Below are positions 18,038 through 25,457 of a stretch of 55,154 bases of DNA, one piece after another. The stretch covers positions 1 to 55,154 of the forward strand of contig JADLFV010000132.1 of NCBI GenBank assembly GCA_020849625.1, read 5' to 3'. A model generated the notes under the pieces. The model searched no databases, was not told the origin of the DNA, and saw only the letters and a program-made list of their open reading frames with translations. The stretch is from Phycisphaeraceae bacterium. GTDB taxonomy: Bacteria; Planctomycetota; Phycisphaerae; Phycisphaerales; Phycisphaeraceae. Every line of letters begins with the position of its first letter. Within the stretch, counting starts at the first letter, position 1. The position numbers were made by a program, and so were the translations under genes.

Positions 18038-18170
18038 GCCGAGCCCTGAGGAGCACGCCACGGCAACGCGCGCCGAGCTCTGAGGAGGAGTCCACGACGA
18101 CGAAGGGCCGGATTGAATGCACAATGGTCGCTCGATCCGGCCCTTCGTCGCCGACTCCTCAGGGCTCGGC
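18038..18170. repeat. Foldback element between mutS and the thioredoxin-like gene
   Basis: Arm 18072-18113 pairs with 18135-18170 (GCCGAGCTCTGAGGAG and CGACGAAGGGCCGGAT blocks), with a 21-nt loop. A third partial copy of the outer block (GCCGAGCCCTGAGGAG) lies at 18038-18053. It occupies about half of the 281-bp intergenic stretch; the rest holds the divergent upstream regions. Confidence 0.8.
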
Positions 18171-18246
18171 GTTCATTTCCATAAGCGCTACGGGATTGCA
18201 GGACTGACTATGATGTGTCTTGGTTGCCATGGAGGATTCACCAACG

Positions 18247-18831
18247 ATGCTGGACACTCAATATCTGAAAGCCAAGCACAATGCGGGCCTGAGCTATGAA
18301 CAGTACCTGGCCACGGGTAAGCCGAATCAGGTTGAGTCCTGGCGCAAGGTTGAGAGCCAGGTGTCACTGACGCAGCAGCAGAAAGACATGCTGGGCGGCT
18401 TTGTGCGCTCGATGAAGGTGCTGTTCCTGTCGGGCATCTGGTGCGGCGACTGCGTGCGGCAGGGCCCGATGCTGTCCGGGATCGCCGTGGCGGCTGGCGT
18501 GCAGGGCGGTGGTCGCATCAGTCTGCGTTTCCTGGATCGTGACCAGCACGTGGACCTTCAGCAGCAGGTGCCGATCAACGGCGGCCACCGGGTGCCGGTG
18601 GTGATTTTCTGTGCTGAGGATGACCATCTTGTGGGCTGGTACGGGGACAGGACATTGAGTCGATATCGTTTGATGGCGGCCGCGAAACTTGGTTCGCACT
18701 GTCCGCTGCCGGGTGGTCCCCTCCCGCAAGTCGATATGGAAGATGAACTTGCGGACTGGGTGAGCGAATTTGAGCGCGTTCACCTGCTATTGCGGTTGAG
18801 CACGCGATTACGACAGAAACACGGCGATTAA
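18247..18831 (+). CDS. Thioredoxin-fold protein with CGDC active site
   Basis: 194 residues from the ATG at 18247; GGAGG lies about 11 bases upstream. The redox motif appears as SGIWCGDCVRQGP (about residue 67-70), and a cis-proline segment HRVPVVIF follows. There is no signal peptide, so it is probably cytoplasmic. It is longer than classical thioredoxin, with about 50 extra N-terminal and 50 extra C-terminal residues, similar to the YbbN/thioredoxin-family proteins that act on bacillithiol or unknown partners. Specific partner unknown. Confidence 0.8.
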   Translation: MLDTQYLKAKHNAGLSYEQYLATGKPNQVESWRKVESQVSLTQQQKDMLGGFVRSMKVLFLSGIWCGDCVRQGPMLSGIAVAAGVQGGGRISLRFLDRDQHVDLQQQVPINGGHRVPVVIFCAEDDHLVGWYGDRTLSRYRLMAAAKLGSHCPLPGGPLPQVDMEDELADWVSEFERVHLLLRLSTRLRQKHGD

Positions 18832-18943
18832 GCCGATGAAAGAAGGCTAGTTGCCTCGGATGGGTAACGAGGCTACACTTCCGCCCCCTGAACGCTTGCG
18901 TTTGGCCGACGTTTAGTTGGCGGGCGAGCCTTGGAGGTTCGGT

Positions 18944-19654
18944 TTGGCCAAGAAAACTTCCAGCACCAAGAGCAGCAGCAGTCGCGGCAAGACAGGCCAG
19001 AAGGCCGCCTCGTCTGCGCAACGCCAAGGAGCCGGTGCATCGTCGGCCGCAAGTGTGAAAAAAAAGAAGAAGGCCCCGGCAGTGAAAAAGGCACCCAAAA
19101 CCACGGTGACGGCCGAGAAGCCCAAGGATGCGGCTCCCAAGAAGAAACGTCCCACGAGCAAGAGCAGCGCCACCGCCGCCGCCGCCGCCCTGGCCGCCAT
19201 CGCCAACAACCATCACAACGGACAGGACTCGGATGACGCCCAGGTCGCCTGGACCGACGCCAAGCTCAAGCGGGTCAAGACCGGCCTGACGCGCAAGGAC
19301 TTGGAGCACTTCCGTGCCCTGTTGATTGAGAAACGTGGCGAAATTCTTGGCGACGTGGATAGTCTCAAGAGTTCCAACTCCGGCGGCGCGGGCAACCTCT
19401 CCAACATGCCCTTGCACATGGCTGACGTCGGCTCCGACAACTACGAGCAGGAGTTCACCCTCGGCCTGGTCGAGTGGGAACGCCGGCTGCTCAACGAAAT
19501 CGACAACGCCATCGAACGCATCATCAAGGGCACCTACGGCGTGTGCATGCAGTCCGGCGTGCCCATTCCCCGCGAACGCCTGGAAATCAAGCCCTGGGCC
19601 AAGTACTCGATCGAGGTCGTGCGCGACCGCGAGCGCCGCGGGCTGCCGACGTAA
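18944..19654 (+). CDS. DksA/TraR-family protein with basic N-terminal tail and degenerate zinc finger
   Basis: 236 residues. I choose the TTG at 18944 because GGAGG lies about 7 bases upstream and the protein then begins with the basic tail (AKKTSSTKSSSSRGKTGQK). The tail of about 95 residues is Lys/Ala/Ser-rich, like a histone H1-type tail. A DksA coiled-coil follows (LTRKDLEHFRALLIEKRGEIL...LLNEIDNAIERI). The zinc-finger region reads GTYGVCMQSGVPIPRERLEIKPWAKYSIE: only one of the four usual Cys remains. It probably binds RNA polymerase through the secondary channel without zinc; the tail suggests DNA or RNA binding. A foldback starts right at its stop codon. Confidence 0.85.
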   Translation: MAKKTSSTKSSSSRGKTGQKAASSAQRQGAGASSAASVKKKKKAPAVKKAPKTTVTAEKPKDAAPKKKRPTSKSSATAAAAALAAIANNHHNGQDSDDAQVAWTDAKLKRVKTGLTRKDLEHFRALLIEKRGEILGDVDSLKSSNSGGAGNLSNMPLHMADVGSDNYEQEFTLGLVEWERRLLNEIDNAIERIIKGTYGVCMQSGVPIPRERLEIKPWAKYSIEVVRDRERRGLPT

Positions 19655-19760
19655 GAAAACGCAGGAAAACAGGAAACGCAGAAAGCGCAGGAAATATTCA
19701 GCGATCAGTCCCTGCCTTTATTTCCTGCGTTTCCTGCGTTTTCCGCGCTTCCTGCGTTTA
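19652..19760. repeat. Foldback element between dksA-like gene and lspA
   Basis: Left arm 19652-19694 is built of AACGCAGGAAA-like units. Right arm 19720-19760 is the inverse (TTTCCTGCG units). The first three bases are the stop TAA of the upstream gene, and the right end contributes the TA of the lspA -10 box. Confidence 0.85.
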
Positions 19761-19764
19761 TAAT
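19759..19764 (+). promoter_or_regulatory. -10 box (TATAAT) of lspA, leaderless geometry
   Basis: A perfect TATAAT ends 7 bases before the lspA ATG, with no Shine-Dalgarno between. Transcription would begin at or next to the start codon. The box sits on the junction with the foldback element. Confidence 0.6.
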
Positions 19765-19771
19765 CCCCCCC

Positions 19772-20335
19772 ATGTCACACGCCTACCGCAGCAGCCGCGC
19801 CGTGATCATGTTCATCGCTGTCGCTGCCTGCACGCTCGCGGCTGACCTGGCGCTCAAGTCGTGGTCGTTTGCCCACGTGGCCGGGGTTCCGGTCGTGCTC
19901 GATCCGCAGTTCACCGGCGAAAACGCCATGATTCCGCCCCATCAGCCGCGGGTGCTGATTCCGCACGTGCTGAACCTGCAACTGGTGGCCAACGACGGCG
20001 CGGTGTTCGGCAGTTTTCCCGGCGGACGGATCGTGTTCATCATCGTCAGCATCGCGGCCGTGGTGGTCATCGGCTACCTGTTCGCCCGCAGCAGTGCCAA
20101 GGCCTGGGTGACGCACGTGCTGCTGGCGCTGATTCTGGCCGGGGCGATGGGCAATCTCTACGATCGCGTGCGCTTCGCCCAGGTGCGCGACATGCTGCAC
20201 ATGCTGCCGGACCTGGGCGTCTGGCCCTGGCGCTTCAACCTGGCGGATGCGGCATTGATGATCGGCGTCGGGGGCCTGCTGCTGATCTCACTGCGCAAGC
20301 GATCGGCCGTGGAAGAAGAACCGAAACACGATTAG
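19772..20335 (+). CDS. lspA: Lipoprotein signal peptidase (signal peptidase II)
   Basis: 187 residues with four membrane helices. The two catalytic Asp lie in GNLYDRVRFAQVRDML and FNLADAALMIG, matching the family. It removes the signal peptide of prolipoproteins after lipid modification, in the inner membrane; a candidate substrate in the window is the lipoprotein at 49914-51290. The loop after helix 1 (PQFTGENAMIPPHQPRVLIP) is longer than in E. coli LspA. The 3' end overlaps the convergent acetyltransferase gene by 4 bp. Confidence 0.93.
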   Translation: MSHAYRSSRAVIMFIAVAACTLAADLALKSWSFAHVAGVPVVLDPQFTGENAMIPPHQPRVLIPHVLNLQLVANDGAVFGSFPGGRIVFIIVSIAAVVVIGYLFARSSAKAWVTHVLLALILAGAMGNLYDRVRFAQVRDMLHMLPDLGVWPWRFNLADAALMIGVGGLLLISLRKRSAVEEEPKHD

Positions 20336-20931
20336 CGTGTATTCGCGGGGATACCGATGACGGTGACGCCGTCGTGCACATCGCGGACCACCACTGCCCC
20401 GGCTCCAATGATGCAGCGCGATCCGATACTCAGCCCCGGCAGTACGCCAGCGCCCAGGCCGATCAACGTCTGCTCGCCCACGCTCACGCCGCCGGCCAGC
20501 ACCGCGCCCGGGGCCACGTGACAATGCGCGGCGATGCGGCAGTCGTGCTCGATCACGCAACCGCTGTTGAGGATCACGTTATCCGCCACGAGCGCGCGGG
20601 TGTTGACCACCACCTGTGGCCCGACGAACACGCCCTTGCCCAGCTCAGCTTTGCTGCTGATTGCCGCGGAGCGATGCACGATCGTGGCCGGCGTTGCGCC
20701 GCGTTTTAACCATTGCTCGAACAGACGCCGGCGAATCGCGTTGTCGCCCACGGCTGCGATGAACTGTGCGGATGTCAGGGTTGGATGATCCTGGCCCAGC
20801 AGCGGATGGGCGGCGTCGGTCACCTGGTCGGGGTGACTGTCCACAAAACCCAGCAGATGAAATTGAGTCGGATCGACGCTGTCAGCCACCACGTGGCCGT
20901 GACCGCCGGCCCCCAGGATCACCAGCGGCAT
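20332..20931 (-). CDS. NeuD/PglD-type sugar O/N-acetyltransferase
   Basis: 199 residues from the ATG at 20931, which has AGGA at proper spacing and begins directly with the nucleotide-binding motif (PLVILGAGGHGHVVAD). The N-terminal Rossmann-like PglD domain spans about 1-75. Left-handed beta-helix hexapeptide repeats follow from about 85 (VGPQVVVNTRALVADNVILNSGCVIEHDC, GVLPGLSIGSRCIIGAG). The family acetylates amino sugars or sialic acids for surface glycans. It follows the zinc-ribbon membrane gene by 28 bp on the same strand. Confidence 0.88.
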   Translation of the reverse strand: MPLVILGAGGHGHVVADSVDPTQFHLLGFVDSHPDQVTDAAHPLLGQDHPTLTSAQFIAAVGDNAIRRRLFEQWLKRGATPATIVHRSAAISSKAELGKGVFVGPQVVVNTRALVADNVILNSGCVIEHDCRIAAHCHVAPGAVLAGGVSVGEQTLIGLGAGVLPGLSIGSRCIIGAGAVVVRDVHDGVTVIGIPANTR

Positions 20932-20959
20932 GCGTCCTGCGCCCTGCATGCCCGCTGGC

Positions 20960-21412
20960 TCAGCCACGGCGGTATTTCCCCGCGATCTGGCGATCGAAGC
21001 CCGCATGTCCCCGCCGGATCGGCACCTGGCGATACTCGGTCAGGCAGCGATAACAGACCAAAATGCGCTGAGCGAAGAAGAACACCGCCAAATCGACCAG
21101 CACCACCACCACCAGCACCGCGATCGCCCACACCACCTGGCCCAGCCCGAACAGCAGCATCATGGCCACGGCCGCGATCAGCAGCAGTGCGAACAGCGTC
21201 ACGTGCGGGGCTTCCTTGCGCACGTACAGGTCTTCGCAGCCGCACACCGGGCAGCGGCGCAGATGGTGCGTGTCATCGATCGCACGGTCCCAGTCCAGCG
21301 CCAGCGGGCCGGCCTCCTCCAACGGTGACTTGACCACCGCCGGCGGACGCTCCGGATTCACCACCACGCCGTAAAGCGACCGGCCCTTGCTGTCTTTGAC
21401 ATCAATCCGCAA
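20960..21412 (-). CDS. Membrane protein with split zinc ribbon
   Basis: About 150 residues if the TTG at 21412 is the start; the frame stays open far beyond nnrE's promoter, so the true start must lie near here but is uncertain. A soluble N terminus of about 50 residues is followed by CPVCGCEDLYVRKE, two closely spaced membrane helices (about 30-45 residues in total, very Val/Leu/Ala-rich), then VCYRCLTEYR. The two Cys pairs flank the helices and probably form one zinc site at the membrane face, as in the 53-aa protein at 156-317. Function unknown. Divergent from nnrE with about 40 bp between. Confidence 0.65.
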   Translation of the reverse strand: MRIDVKDSKGRSLYGVVVNPERPPAVVKSPLEEAGPLALDWDRAIDDTHHLRRCPVCGCEDLYVRKEAPHVTLFALLLIAAVAMMLLFGLGQVVWAIAVLVVVVLVDLAVFFFAQRILVCYRCLTEYRQVPIRRGHAGFDRQIAGKYRRG

Positions 21413-21454
21413 AGTGTGGCCATCATCCGCTGATTCGGCGATAATGTAAAGTCC

Positions 21455-22117
21455 ATGAGCCTGTCCCTGACCCGCCGGCAACTGCAACGGCTCGACCAAC
21501 TGGCGGTCGAGCGGCTGCGCGTGCCGTCCATCGTGCTGATGGAGAATGCCGCCCGCAATGCCGCCGATGCCATCGACGAGCACGTCCGACACCACCGCTG
21601 CGAGGTCGCTGTGGTCTGCGGTGGAGGCAACAACGGCGGTGACGGCTACGCCATCGCCCGACACCTGCACCGGCTCGGCCACCTGGTCACCCTCCATGCA
21701 GCGGTGCTCCCGGCCGACCTCAAGGGTGATGCCGCGACCAACTGCGCCATCGCTCAATGTCTCGGATTGGCCATCGAGCCGATGTCCGACGCACCGCAGG
21801 GACAGGTGATTGTGGATGCCGTGCTGGGCACCGGGTTCCCTGGAGGCGCCGTGCGACCTGCCGCCGCGGCTGCCATCGAAGCGATCAACACCGCCCGCGA
21901 CCGCCTGCACGCCCAGGTTGTGGCCATCGACCTGCCCTCCGGGCTGGACTGCGACAGCGGCGAACCGGGCTGGCCCACCGTGGTGGCGGACCTGACCGTG
22001 ACTTTTGCCGCCCTCAAGGTGGGTTTCGCCAACCCCGCGGCCCAGTCGTATCTGGGGCACGTGGTGGTCCGTGACATCGGGGTGCTGCCGGAGTGGGTGG
22101 TAATGGATGAAGGATGA
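21455..22117 (+). CDS. nnrE: NAD(P)H-hydrate epimerase (YjeF N-terminal domain)
   Basis: 220 residues, a stand-alone YjeF_N domain. The signature VVCGGGNNGGDGYAIARHL lies at about 49-67, and AIDLPSGLDCDSGEP lies near 165-180, both typical of the epimerase. It epimerises damaged NAD(P)HX so a dehydratase can repair it; the dehydratase domain is not fused here. The last codons (VVMDEG) and stop are encoded by the beginning of a foldback element, so the original C terminus may have been replaced. Confidence 0.92.
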   Translation: MSLSLTRRQLQRLDQLAVERLRVPSIVLMENAARNAADAIDEHVRHHRCEVAVVCGGGNNGGDGYAIARHLHRLGHLVTLHAAVLPADLKGDAATNCAIAQCLGLAIEPMSDAPQGQVIVDAVLGTGFPGGAVRPAAAAAIEAINTARDRLHAQVVAIDLPSGLDCDSGEPGWPTVVADLTVTFAALKVGFANPAAQSYLGHVVVRDIGVLPEWVVMDEG

Positions 22118-22190
22118 AGGATGATGTAACGGCAGAGGCGCTGTGTGATCCCTCACATTACCCTTCATCCATCATCCTTCATCCATCCCC
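22101..22190. repeat. Foldback element over the nnrE stop codon
   Basis: Left arm 22101-22126 carries GGATGAA repeats; right arm 22156-22190 carries TTCATCC repeats, its inverse complement. The nnrE stop TGA (22115-22117) lies inside the left arm. Confidence 0.85.
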
Positions 22191-22277
22191 TCCGTTCCCA
22201 TTTGACCGAATGGCCGCAAACCGGCACAATACCCGGCTCGCTATCGCCTTCCCCTACCAGCGGATAAAGGTCAGGCC

Positions 22278-22592
22278 ATGAAAGACATCGCTCCCGGCAG
22301 CAGGATCAACATCAAAGTCGTCAAGCAGCCCACCAGCGTGGCGGCCGGCAAGACCCTGGCCCGCCTGCTGAGCAAGGACCCGGCCGCCGTCGCCGAAGCC
22401 AAGCGTCAGCGCGACATCCGCGTAACTAACTACAACCCCAAGCGCCGCGGCGGCCGCCTCTACTCCGGCCGCGTCGTCCGACAGGCCCCGGCGGAAGGCA
22501 AGGTCGGCGAGACCGGCTGCATCACCGCCACCTGCGACGTTCTGCGCGACCTCGGCCGCGTCCAGCGCTTCCTTGAGATCACCAAAGCGTGA
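22278..22592 (+). CDS. Small basic protein of unknown function (104 aa)
   Basis: 104 residues, rich in Lys and Arg, with AAAGG about 10 bases before the ATG. The N-terminal part reads GSRINIKVVKQPTSVAAGKTLARLLSKD and the C-terminal part GKVGETGCITATCDVLRDLGRVQRFLEI. The middle RDIRVTNYNPKRRGGRLYSGRV is strongly basic. The order of beta-strand-like and basic segments suggests a nucleic-acid or ribosome-associated role, but I recognise no family. I have an impression that similar proteins occur in other Planctomycetes; this is from memory and unverified. It is flanked by foldbacks on both sides. Confidence 0.7.
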   Translation: MKDIAPGSRINIKVVKQPTSVAAGKTLARLLSKDPAAVAEAKRQRDIRVTNYNPKRRGGRLYSGRVVRQAPAEGKVGETGCITATCDVLRDLGRVQRFLEITKA

Positions 22593-22716
22593 GGCAGTAG
22601 GGAGTAGGCATTAGGCAGTAGGGATTCGTTTTTCGCGCGCACCTTGCGCTGCTGACGCCGCCCTTTGCCTCGGGCCGACAACCCTACCGCCTACTGCCTA
22701 CTCCCTACTGCCTAAT
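22591..22716. repeat. Foldback element abutting the MBL-hydrolase start codon
   Basis: Left arm 22591-22623 is built of GGCAGTAGG/GAGTAGG units. Right arm 22683-22716 is the inverse (CCTACTGCC units). The left edge overlaps the upstream TGA, and the right edge ends in the ATG of the next gene (22715-22717). Confidence 0.85.
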
Positions 22717-23335
22717 GAAACTCCAATGCTTCACCCTTGGCGATTGGATGACCAACTGTTACCTGGTCAGCGATGGTGATCTGTGTTGGATCGTTGATGC
22801 CGGGTTCCAGCCGCAACCGCTGCTGGATGCGATCCAGCAGCAGAAGTTGCAGCCACAGGCGGTGGTGCTCACGCACGCACACGTCGATCACATCGCGGGC
22901 CTGCACGAGATCCGCGATCGCTATCCGCAGCTACCGATTCTGATTCACGATAACGAGCGGGAGTTTCTGACTGACGCGGCCCTGAACCTGTCGCTGTACT
23001 TCATCGACCCGTTCGTCGGCCCCGAGGCCACTGGCTCGCTGGCGCACGGCCAGCAATTGACGCTGGGCAATACCAGCTTCGAAATCCGTCACACGCCGGG
23101 GCACAGTCCGGGCAATGTGTGTCTGTACCAGAAAGAGGCCGGCGTCGCCCTGGTCGGTGATACGCTGTTTGCAGACTCCATCGGGCGAAGTGATTTTCCC
23201 ACTTCCAACCCGCACGACCTGATCAAAAGCATCCACGAGCAACTGCTGACCATGCCCGATGATACCCGCGTGCTGCCCGGTCACGGCCCCGAGACGACCA
23301 TCGGCCGCGAACGCCGCCACAATCCGTTTCTATAA
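22715..23335 (+). CDS. Metallo-beta-lactamase-fold hydrolase, glyoxalase II-like
   Basis: 206 residues. Metal ligands are present as THAHVDHIAG (about 52-61), TPGHSPG (about 126), GDTLF (about 148) and a final His in GHGPETTIG (about 191). This is the YcbL/glyoxalase II-like subgroup of thioester hydrolases. The true glyoxalase II C-terminal glutathione-binding domain is missing. The start codon is at the edge of a foldback repeat with no Shine-Dalgarno, so initiation may depend on that element's right arm. pdxH follows 12 bp later. Confidence 0.88.
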   Translation: MKLQCFTLGDWMTNCYLVSDGDLCWIVDAGFQPQPLLDAIQQQKLQPQAVVLTHAHVDHIAGLHEIRDRYPQLPILIHDNEREFLTDAALNLSLYFIDPFVGPEATGSLAHGQQLTLGNTSFEIRHTPGHSPGNVCLYQKEAGVALVGDTLFADSIGRSDFPTSNPHDLIKSIHEQLLTMPDDTRVLPGHGPETTIGRERRHNPFL

Positions 23336-23347
23336 ACTGAATCAACC

Positions 23348-23983
23348 ATGCAACCCCAGGACATGCGCATCGACTACCCCGGCAAGCCGCTTCTGGAAAA
23401 CGAAGTGGCCAGCGATCCGGTTGCGCAGTTTGAAATCTGGTTCGAGGCGGCGAGCAAGCTGGACCCCGAGATGGCCAACTCCACCGCCCTTGCGACGGTG
23501 GCTGCTGATGGCCGGCCCACCGTGCGCATGGTGCTGCTCAAGGGCATCGAGGACGGCTCGTTCGTTTTCTACACCAACTACGACTCGGACAAAGCTGCGG
23601 ACCTGGCGCGTGAGCCGCGGGCGTCGCTGTGCTTCTGGTGGCCGCTGCTGCTGCGTCAGGTGCGGGTCGAGGGAACGGTCGAAAAGATCAGTGCCCAACG
23701 ATCCGACGCCTACTTCCACAGCCGCCCGCGCGGCAGCCAGATCGGGGCCGTGGCTTCCGATCAGAGCCGCATCATCGCTGACCGTTCCGTGCTGGAGCAA
23801 CGGGCCGCGGAACTGGAGAAGCGGTACGAAAACCGCGAAATTCCCCGCCCCGATAACTGGGGCGGTTACCGCCTCAAACCCGTGATGTTCGAGTTCTGGC
23901 AAGGCCGGTTGAACCGCCTTCACGATCGCCTGCGCTATCGACACGAAGCGGATCAATGGAAAATTGAGCGATTGGCGCCGTAA
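23348..23983 (+). CDS. pdxH: Pyridoxamine 5'-phosphate oxidase
   Basis: 211 residues, normal length. FMN-binding motifs are RPTVRMVLLKGIED and FYTNYDSDKAADL, and the C-terminal PDNWGGYRLKPVMFEFWQGR...NRLHDRLRY block is diagnostic. It oxidises PNP and PMP to pyridoxal 5'-phosphate. It is 12 bp downstream of the MBL gene; a TAAACT overlapping that gene's stop codon lies 9 bases before the ATG, so it may also have its own leaderless promoter. Confidence 0.95.
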   Translation: MQPQDMRIDYPGKPLLENEVASDPVAQFEIWFEAASKLDPEMANSTALATVAADGRPTVRMVLLKGIEDGSFVFYTNYDSDKAADLAREPRASLCFWWPLLLRQVRVEGTVEKISAQRSDAYFHSRPRGSQIGAVASDQSRIIADRSVLEQRAAELEKRYENREIPRPDNWGGYRLKPVMFEFWQGRLNRLHDRLRYRHEADQWKIERLAP

Positions 23984-23986
23984 ATC

Positions 23987-24036
23987 CGAGCCGGACTCTG
24001 TGAGTCCGGGAATCCGGGTTCACAGAACCCGGCTCG
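23987..24036. repeat. GAGCCGG double-hairpin element, intergenic copy
   Basis: Outer CGAGCCGG/CCGGCTCG enclose two hairpins: CCGGACTCTGTGAGTCCGG and CCGGGTTCACAGAACCCGG. The same design recurs at 35847-35900, 44718-44762 and 54984-55030. Confidence 0.85.
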
Positions 24037-24057
24037 GCGCCTGAGTTTGTGTGCGCC

Positions 24058-24066
24058 TGCTATAAT
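24058..24066 (+). promoter_or_regulatory. Extended -10 promoter of panD, leaderless geometry
   Basis: TGC-TATAAT; the TATAAT (24061-24066) ends 6 bases before the ATG. No -35 box or Shine-Dalgarno is visible. Extended -10 promoters can work without a -35. Confidence 0.65.
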
Positions 24067-24072
24067 TACACC

Positions 24073-24471
24073 ATGCTGCGGAAGATGCTGCGAAGCAAGA
24101 TTCACCGTGCCACGATCACCTTCAGCGATCTGCACTATGTCGGATCGGTGACGATCGACGCTGATCTTCTGCGCGAAGCGGACATCCGCCCCAACGAAGC
24201 GGTGCAGGTGCTGGACATCGACAACGGCAGCCGGTTCGAGACGTATGTGATCAGAGGTGAAGCCGGCAGCGGCGTCATCGGCATTAACGGGGCCGCGGCG
24301 CATCTGGTCGAGGTCGGCCACAAAGTCATCATCGTGGCCTACGGCCAGTTCGACGAGTCGGAAGTGGACGATCACCTGGCCAAGGTGGTGGTGGTTGACG
24401 AGCACAACCGCATAAGCCAGACGCTGAGCTATCCCAGCACGCTGGATGAGCCGGCCCGTCAGCTTGTCTAA
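24073..24471 (+). CDS. panD: Aspartate 1-decarboxylase
   Basis: 132 residues from the ATG at 24073. The self-cleavage site YVGSVTID places Gly24-Ser25 exactly as in the characterised enzyme, so the proenzyme can form its pyruvoyl group. [19 protein letters not shown] and the VIIVAYGQ strand match the family. It makes beta-alanine for pantothenate synthesis. An 8-codon upstream extension in the same frame runs through the -10 box and is not translated in this reading. Confidence 0.95.
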   Translation: MLRKMLRSKIHRATITFSDLHYVGSVTIDADLLREADIRPNEAVQVLDIDNGSRFETYVIRGEAGSGVIGINGAAAHLVEVGHKVIIVAYGQFDESEVDDHLAKVVVVDEHNRISQTLSYPSTLDEPARQLV

Positions 24472-24483
24472 ACCCAAAATCGT

Positions 24484-24620
24484 TTGGCCACGAAGGACAC
24501 GAAGCAATCACGTACACACAGCGCCGCCCGTCAATGCGGTGCTTTTTTAAGCTACGACGAGCTACTGAAGGCACCGCATTAACATGCGGTGCTGCTTCGT
24601 GCTCTTCGTGCCATCGTGGC
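24484..24620. repeat. Foldback element between panD and tRNA-Phe
   Basis: Left arm about 24484-24506 (CCACGAAGGACACGAAG) and right arm 24592-24620 (its inverse, CTTCGTGC units). Inside is a second hairpin with GCACCGCAT/ATGCGGTGC arms near 24571-24592. Confidence 0.8.
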
Positions 24621-24660
24621 TTGTTTCGGTTTTCCCAGAGTTGCAAGACAGGCAGCAGAA

Positions 24661-24733
<73 letters not shown>

Positions 24734-24791
24734 GGCAGAGGCCACCTAGACTATCGCCAGCCCCACGGCTGTCAACCGCTCCGCCTGCGAT

Positions 24792-24820
24792 TTGGCATCG
24801 GCGGGCCGGGTCGATATAGT
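24792..24820 (+). promoter_or_regulatory. Sigma70 promoter of the rplK operon
   Basis: TTGGCA (24792-24797), 17-bp spacer, TATAGT (24815-24820), about 31 bp before the rplK ATG, which has its own AAGGGT ribosome site. This is the clearest -35/-10 pair in the window besides the lacI promoter. Confidence 0.7.
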
Positions 24821-24851
24821 ACCCGGCTCGACTTGCCTCAAGGGTATTGCC

Positions 24852-25280
24852 ATGGCCAAGAAGGAAATCGCCAACCAATTCAAGATTCAGGCCCCCGGCG
24901 GCACGGCTACGCCCGCTCCGCCCATCGGTCCGGCCCTCGGCCAGAACGGCGTGAATCCCGGACAGTTCATCCAGCAGTTCAACGCGGCCACCGCCCACCT
25001 CAAGGGTAAGGTCGTCGGCTGCGTCATCACGGTTTACAAGGACCGCACCTTCAGTTTCGAGATCAAGAGCCCACCCGCGGCCGTCCTGCTCAAGGATGCG
25101 GCCGGCGTCGAAAAGGGCTCCGGCGTGCCCAACAAGGAAAAGGTCGGCAAGGTCACCCAGGACCAGCTGCGCAAGATGGCTGAGGAAAAGGTCAAGGAAA
25201 TGACCGGCCACAGCGTCGAAGCCATGATGCGAACCATCGCCGGCACAGCGCGGTCCATGGGCATTGAAGTGGAAGCGTGA
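24852..25280 (+). CDS. rplK: Ribosomal protein L11 (uL11)
   Basis: 142 residues, normal length. The N-terminal [30 protein letters not shown] is the L11 signature and the C-terminal [11 protein letters not shown] fits the rRNA-binding domain. It is part of the GTPase-associated centre of the large subunit. The start ATG is 24852; the longer frame is promoter sequence. Gene order rplK-rplA-rplJ-rplL follows, but the usual secE and nusG do not precede it. Confidence 0.98.
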   Translation: MAKKEIANQFKIQAPGGTATPAPPIGPALGQNGVNPGQFIQQFNAATAHLKGKVVGCVITVYKDRTFSFEIKSPPAAVLLKDAAGVEKGSGVPNKEKVGKVTQDQLRKMAEEKVKEMTGHSVEAMMRTIAGTARSMGIEVEA

Positions 25281-25374
25281 AGATGTCTGATGTGTGATTG
25301 CTGATTGCTGATGTGGAGGCAATGACATCAGTTCTTTTCTGACATCCGCAATCAGAGATCAGACATCAGACATT
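25281..25374. repeat. Foldback element in the rplK-rplA spacer
   Basis: Left arm 25281-25314 (GATGTCTGATGTGTGATTGC units) pairs with 25339-25374 (inverse, ATCAGACATCAGACAT). It starts one base after the rplK stop and fills about half of the 177-bp spacer. Confidence 0.8.
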
Positions 25375-25457
25375 CCGAATCGGCCAACCGCGAGCCGTGA
25401 ATCGTGGGAGACCCCCGGAACCGATCCCCTGTTCCGGTGATCGAAAGGAAGTGGCTC

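Noticed and set aside
17966..18124. 53-residue N-terminal extension of MutS
   Set aside because: It translates promoter and foldback repeat sequence; the MutS family starts near the ATG at 17965, which has a -10 box at leaderless spacing.
20960..22168. 402-aa gene over nnrE
   Set aside because: The upstream two thirds are antisense to nnrE; only the last about 150 codons look real, with Cys pairs and membrane helices.
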